A DNA stretch of 18,415 nucleotides from an uncultured Bacteroidales bacterium (GTDB taxonomy: Bacteria > Bacteroidota > Bacteroidia > Bacteroidales > Muribaculaceae), in NCBI GenBank assembly GCA_900539915.1, contig UQDU01000042.1, positions 1 to 18,415 on the forward strand, read 5' to 3'. Position 1 is the stretch's first letter. Each line of letters opens with the position of its first letter. Of the stretch, positions 15,418 to 18,415 are shown in pieces. Below the pieces are notes generated by a model. That model was given only the letters and a program-made list of their open reading frames with translations. It was not told where the DNA came from and made no database searches. The position numbers and the translations under genes are program-made.

Positions 15418-16638
15418 TTATTCATCGCGCAGAGCTTCGACAGGTTTGATTTTAAGGGCCTTGAGTGCCGGGAACAGTCCGGCAAGCGAGCCGGCTATGA
15501 TGAGTACCACGGTCACTTGTATGGCTATCGAGATGTCTACACCCGGCTTGGAGATGGCTTCGGCGTTGCGGAACACGTAGCCGAGTATGCCGCACACGAC
15601 TTCGCCCAGGAATATGCCTATATAGCCAAACAGGGCTGTTATGATGATGCTCTCGGCTATGATCTGGGTGAGGATGCTGCGCGGCTTGGCTCCGATGGCA
15701 CGGCGGATGCCTATCTCGTGGGTGCGTTCGCGCACGGAGACAAACATGATGTTGCTGACACCGACTATGCCCGAAATCATCGTCAGCAGACCTATAATCC
15801 ACACCATCATGTCCATGATGCCCATGACCGATGACATGGACAGAAACTGGGTGAAGCGGTTCCATATCCACAGCGCGCTCTGGTCATCGGGGGCGAAGTC
15901 GTGGGCGGTGCCGAGTGTGTGGCGGATGTCCTGCTCCACGTTGTTGCCGTCAGTCTGTGTCGACACGTTTTTGATGGTGACTTTGAGCTGGTTGATGTCG
16001 GGCGAATCGCCGTTGAGTTTCTTGGCCGTGGTAAACGGTATGAATACGTTCTCGCGGAAGTCGTGGTGGTAGGTGCCGATGACGAGAAACGAGAGTCCGC
16101 TGATGTCTATGCGGCTGCCTATATATGCCGTGGAGTCAGGGCCGAGGAGTGCCCGCGCCACCTTGACCGGGAGAACGGCCACTTTGCGCACTTCGCGCAG
16201 GTCGGCATCGTTGATAAAGCGTCCGGCACGCATCTCCAGGTTGTTGCCGGTGAGCTCGTCAGGGGTCGCCCCGGTGTAGCCCGACGTATAGTCGCGGCTT
16301 GTGGATACGACTGCCGAGTCGTTGCGAAGCGTTGACGACACCATTGACACATGATCTGGATTCTCTTTGAGGAGCTTGTCTATGTCCTTGTCCTTGAGGA
16401 TGATGCGGCGTCCTTCCTTGTATCCGGCATGCGGCTTGCTGGTTATGCCTCCGTTGACCATTATCTGGTCAGTGCCTGTAGACATGAAGCTGTCGTTGAA
16501 GGAGTTAGAGACACCGCGCGACATGCCCAGCAGCACTATGAGCATGAATATGCCCCATGACACGGCTATGCCGGTCAGTATAGTGCGGAGCTTGTTGCAA
16601 CGCAGGGTCTGTGATATTTCGTGTAGAAGGTCAAACAT
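15418..16638 (-). CDS. ABC transporter permease, MacB/FtsX family (first permease)
   Basis: Inner-membrane MacB-type permease of 406 residues. The N-terminus, LLHEISQTLRCNKLRTILTGIAVSWGIFMLIVLLG, contains the short cytoplasmic helix and first membrane segment typical of the family. A periplasmic MacB core follows to about residue 280. Three membrane segments then flank ERTHEIGIRRAIGAKP at about 304-319, the coupling loop. The end, IKPVEALRDE, is family-typical. The gene begins 7 nt after the ATPase gene and is followed 17 nt later by the second permease, showing tight co-expression. No ATPase domain is fused. The periplasmic part probably docks with the MacA-like adaptor. Confidence 0.92.
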   Translation of the reverse strand: MFDLLHEISQTLRCNKLRTILTGIAVSWGIFMLIVLLGMSRGVSNSFNDSFMSTGTDQIMVNGGITSKPHAGYKEGRRIILKDKDIDKLLKENPDHVSMVSSTLRNDSAVVSTSRDYTSGYTGATPDELTGNNLEMRAGRFINDADLREVRKVAVLPVKVARALLGPDSTAYIGSRIDISGLSFLVIGTYHHDFRENVFIPFTTAKKLNGDSPDINQLKVTIKNVSTQTDGNNVEQDIRHTLGTAHDFAPDDQSALWIWNRFTQFLSMSSVMGIMDMMVWIIGLLTMISGIVGVSNIMFVSVRERTHEIGIRRAIGAKPRSILTQIIAESIIITALFGYIGIFLGEVVCGILGYVFRNAEAISKPGVDISIAIQVTVVLIIAGSLAGLFPALKALKIKPVEALRDE

Positions 16639-16645
16639 CGCTTGG

Positions 16646-17308
16646 TCAGGATACTATGAGTCCGTCAGAGATGCGTATGATGCGGTTGGTCTGTTCGCCC
16701 ACGCCGGGGTCGTGTGTGACTATGACTATGGTCATGCCCTCTTCGTTGAGCTGGCGGAACACGCTCATCACCTCCTTGGAGGTCTTGGAGTCAAGCGCAC
16801 CGGTAGGTTCGTCGGCAAGGATAATCGATGGCTGGGTGATGAGCGAGCGCGCTATGGCCACGCGCTGTTTCTGACCGCCCGACAGCTCTCCGGGCAGATG
16901 GTGGGCACGGTCGGCGAGACCCATGCGCTCGAGCTGCTCCATGGCGAGGGCGTTGCGCTTCTTGCGTGACACGCCTTGATAGAAGAGCGGCAGAGCCACG
17001 TTTTCCACGGCGTTCTTGTAGCTGATGAGGTTAAATGACTGGAACACGAAACCTATCATCTTGTTGCGCAGCTCGGCGGCGCGGTTCTCGTTGAGGTCGC
17101 GTATCAGCACACCGTCAAGATGGTACTCGCCGGTGTCATAGTTGTCAAGTATGCCGAGGATATTGAGCAGGGTGGATTTGCCTGAGCCTGATGCACCCAT
17201 GATGGATACGAGTTCGCCTTTCTCGATACCGAGATTTATGCCTTTAAGCACGTGGAGAGGCACTGCCCCGGGATAGGTCTTGTTGATATCTTTTAGCTCG
17301 ATTATCAT
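16646..17308 (-). CDS. ABC transporter ATP-binding protein, MacB/LolD type
   Basis: Cytoplasmic ATPase that powers the two adjacent permeases. All ABC motifs are intact in 220 residues: Walker A GASGSGKS at 38-45, Q-loop FVFQSFNLIS near 87-95, signature LSGGQKQRVAIARSL at 142-156, Walker B IILADEPTGALD at 162-173, and switch His199 in VTHD. The GALDSKTS stretch after Walker B is typical of the MacB/LolD/FtsE group. The start at 17308 (MIIELKDINKTYPG) is chosen because the predicted promoter at 17360-17367 puts the transcript start near 17353, after the in-frame ATG at 17362, and because the family starts here. It is the first gene of the operon. LolCDE-type lipoprotein transport is possible but less likely, given the MacA and TolC genes in the same unit. 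Confidence 0.93.
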   Translation of the reverse strand: MIIELKDINKTYPGAVPLHVLKGINLGIEKGELVSIMGASGSGKSTLLNILGILDNYDTGEYHLDGVLIRDLNENRAAELRNKMIGFVFQSFNLISYKNAVENVALPLFYQGVSRKKRNALAMEQLERMGLADRAHHLPGELSGGQKQRVAIARSLITQPSIILADEPTGALDSKTSKEVMSVFRQLNEEGMTIVIVTHDPGVGEQTNRIIRISDGLIVS

Positions 17309-17335
17309 TGCTTGTGATGATGGTTCTCTTGTTAG

Positions 17336-17350
17336 ATGCACCAAGTGCAT
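17336..17350. promoter_or_regulatory. Palindrome at the predicted start of the efflux-operon transcript
   Basis: ATGCAC (17336-17341) and GTGCAT (17345-17350) form a perfect inverted repeat with a 3-nt spacer. It lies 9 nt downstream of the minus-strand -7 box, so it covers the first bases of the predicted mRNA. It could be the operator of a dimeric repressor or a 5'-end hairpin that stabilises the transcript. Confidence 0.5.
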
Positions 17351-17359
17351 AGATAGTTG

Positions 17360-17367
17360 CAAAATTA
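17360..17367 (-). promoter_or_regulatory. -7 promoter element of the efflux operon
   Basis: On the minus strand this reads TAATTTTG, a perfect TAnnTTTG. A matching -33 TTTG is not evident at 19-21 nt. The predicted start near 17353 leaves a leader of about 45 nt to the ATG at 17308. The next four genes of the operon show no internal promoter, and gaps between genes are 7 to 44 nt. Confidence 0.55.
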
Positions 17368-17524
17368 GATAAAAATATTCAAGGACGATGTTTAAACATG
17401 CTTTATGAGTGTGTAATAGTGTGAAATATTGATGTTTCCAAAACTAATATGATGCCGTAATGTTGTAACATCAGAAGCATTAATGGCAATTTGTCACTAT
17501 ACTACAAAGAAAGGAACATTTATT

Positions 17525-18067
17525 ATGGACAATGAAATGACAGGCTGCAACGGTGCCTCAATGGAGGCCGTGGAGCTTAACATCAACAACGTCTTGGGCG
17601 AGTCAGTGTCCCTCTATCCTTTTATACAGCAGCTCGGCCACAGGCTGCAGCTGTCGCAGGAGATGATAAGCTCGATGGTCATCGCCATCGAGGAGCAGGT
17701 GCTCAACCTTATCAGATATGCCTATCCCCGTGGAGAGGAGGGGTCGATAACCCTTAAGGCCTGTTGGCGCAAGGCCACGCAGACTCTTAAATTCTCCCTG
17801 ATTGACCATGGTGTGGCCTATAATCCCAAGGAGGCCGACCATACCACTACACGGGTGGAGAGGCCGTTGGGTGCCATGGGCATCAATCTGCTGAGCCAGC
17901 TGATGGATACGGTCGACTATGTGCGCCGTGCCGGCTCCAATGTGCTGGAGTTTTCCAAGCGTATGGTGCATTGCGGCACTGCCCACCACGACAATACATC
18001 TAAAACCATAGATTTCGCCCTCGCCGGGCATGGGATAGATACCGACGATTTCGGCGAAGAGCTGTAA
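17525..18067 (+). CDS. RsbW/SpoIIAB-like anti-sigma regulatory ATPase (HATPase_c_2)
   Basis: The 180-residue protein has the GHKL kinase fold of anti-sigma factors: an N-box EEQVLNLIRYAY at about 56-67 with Glu57 and Asn61, a G1 box IDHGVAYNP at 93-101 with Asp94, and a G2 box PLGAMGINLL at 114-123. RsbW-type proteins bind a sigma factor or anti-sigma antagonist and phosphorylate the antagonist. The usual His of the N-box is Tyr65 here. About 30 residues at the end lie outside the fold and are acidic, ending GIDTDDFGEEL. The ATG at 17525 is chosen over the in-frame ATG at 17483 because it follows a purine-rich AAAGGAA at about 17510 at a proper distance. No STAS antagonist, phosphatase or sigma-factor gene is in view. 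The gene diverges from the efflux operon; a regulatory link is only possible. Confidence 0.82.
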   Translation: MDNEMTGCNGASMEAVELNINNVLGESVSLYPFIQQLGHRLQLSQEMISSMVIAIEEQVLNLIRYAYPRGEEGSITLKACWRKATQTLKFSLIDHGVAYNPKEADHTTTRVERPLGAMGINLLSQLMDTVDYVRRAGSNVLEFSKRMVHCGTAHHDNTSKTIDFALAGHGIDTDDFGEEL

Positions 18068-18092
18068 CCGTCGTGCCTGACGATGGAAATAA

Positions 18093-18128
18093 AATCGGGG
18101 CGCTGTCATTGCTGACGGCACCCCGATT
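18093..18128. terminator. Bidirectional terminator after the anti-sigma gene
   Basis: Arms of 16 nt (18093-18108 and 18113-18128) pair around a TTGC loop. There are eight perfect outer pairs, AATCGGGG with CCCCGATT, then one mismatch and one G·T pair further in. T-rich sequence follows on the plus side (TTGTTTA), and an A-rich stretch precedes it, giving TTTTATTT on the minus strand. It sits 25 nt past one stop codon and 27 nt from the convergent one. Confidence 0.8.
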
Positions 18129-18155
18129 GTTTATCGGATGGTTAATCCCGGAGGA

Positions 18156-18415
18156 TTAGCGGTTGAGCATTACTTTCTGGCCTTCAACTACGTAGAAACC
18201 GTTTGCGAGGGTCTCGATGGTGTTGACGCCGGGATAGAGGTTGATCATGTGGCGCTGGCCTGTGAGCGAGGTGATGCCGATGGTGGTCTGCTGCTTGCTG
18301 TAGATTACCAGCTGTCCGCCGATCACACGGATGTCGAGTGCATTGGAGAAGTCGTTGATGTCTTCAGAGCCGAGCGGTGTGTATTCTACCCACTGGTTGG
18401 CTGAGTGGTGGAATA
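18156..18415 (-). CDS. C-terminal end of a secreted or surface protein with a sorting-like tail (partial)
   Basis: Only the last 85 codons are in the window; the gene continues beyond the right edge. The frame is open on the minus strand to TAA at 18156-18158. The end reads LVIYSKQQTTIGITSLTGQ, then LYPGVNTIETLANGFYVVEGQ and KVMLNR. This pattern, a short IYS... strand, a GQ turn, a PG.NTIE..ANGFYVV repeat and a final KV strand, resembles the beta-sandwich C-terminal domains of Bacteroidetes proteins exported by the type IX secretion system. It lacks the classical final KLIK-type ending, so the T9SS label is an inference. The upstream domains and function cannot be seen. Confidence 0.6.
   Translation of the reverse strand, partial: FHHSANQWVEYTPLGSEDINDFSNALDIRVIGGQLVIYSKQQTTIGITSLTGQRHMINLYPGVNTIETLANGFYVVEGQKVMLNR

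Noticed and set aside
17459..17472. Short inverted repeat ATGTT-GT-AACAT upstream of the anti-sigma gene
   Set aside because: Arms are only 5 bp and not placed against a recognisable promoter; expected by chance in A/T-rich intergenic DNA.

Overview
The window looks like a chromosomal segment of a Bacteroidales bacterium, most likely a gut Muribaculaceae-type organism. Four things point there: promoters with the Bacteroidetes -7 element TAnnTTTG and no strong Shine-Dalgarno sequences, an OMP_b-brl_3-type TonB-dependent outer-membrane protein, a lipoprotein/membrane-spanning regulator with a C-terminal HTH, and a surface-protein tail resembling a type IX sorting region. No tRNA, rRNA, CRISPR array, transposase or phage gene is visible. 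The genus is inferred, not proven.

Layout, left to right. (1) 19-1168: a putative membrane-anchored regulator bracketed by two near-identical 55-bp repeats, each centred on a long palindrome. (2) 1274-3434: an outer-membrane TonB-dependent receptor whose start codon lies inside a strong predicted mRNA hairpin. (3) 3476-6492, plus strand: a polyprenyl diphosphate synthase, a TatD nuclease and the formate-dependent purine enzyme PurT, ending at an 18-bp perfect bidirectional terminator. (4) 6581-9546, minus strand: two cation/proton antiporters, NhaD type and CPA1/NhaP2 type, each with its own -7 box. (5) 9669-11444, plus strand: a COG0731-like radical SAM protein and an S66 LD-carboxypeptidase (cell-wall recycling). 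(6) 11643-17308, minus strand: a five-gene efflux or export operon transcribed as ATPase, permease, permease, membrane-fusion protein, TolC, with one promoter and a small palindrome at the predicted transcript start. (7) 17525-18067, plus strand: an RsbW-like anti-sigma-factor ATPase. (8) 18156-18415, minus strand: the C-terminal end of a secreted or surface protein that runs off the window.

Most genes are housekeeping or envelope functions. The efflux operon is a complete tripartite MacAB-TolC-like machine, except that the ATPase is a separate protein and there are two different permeases. The observations most worth following are the start-codon hairpin of the TonB receptor, the palindrome at the start of the efflux transcript, the paired palindromic repeats around the regulator, and C-rich, G-poor 3' ends on three genes that may mark Rho-dependent termination. 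No clearly new multi-gene system was found.
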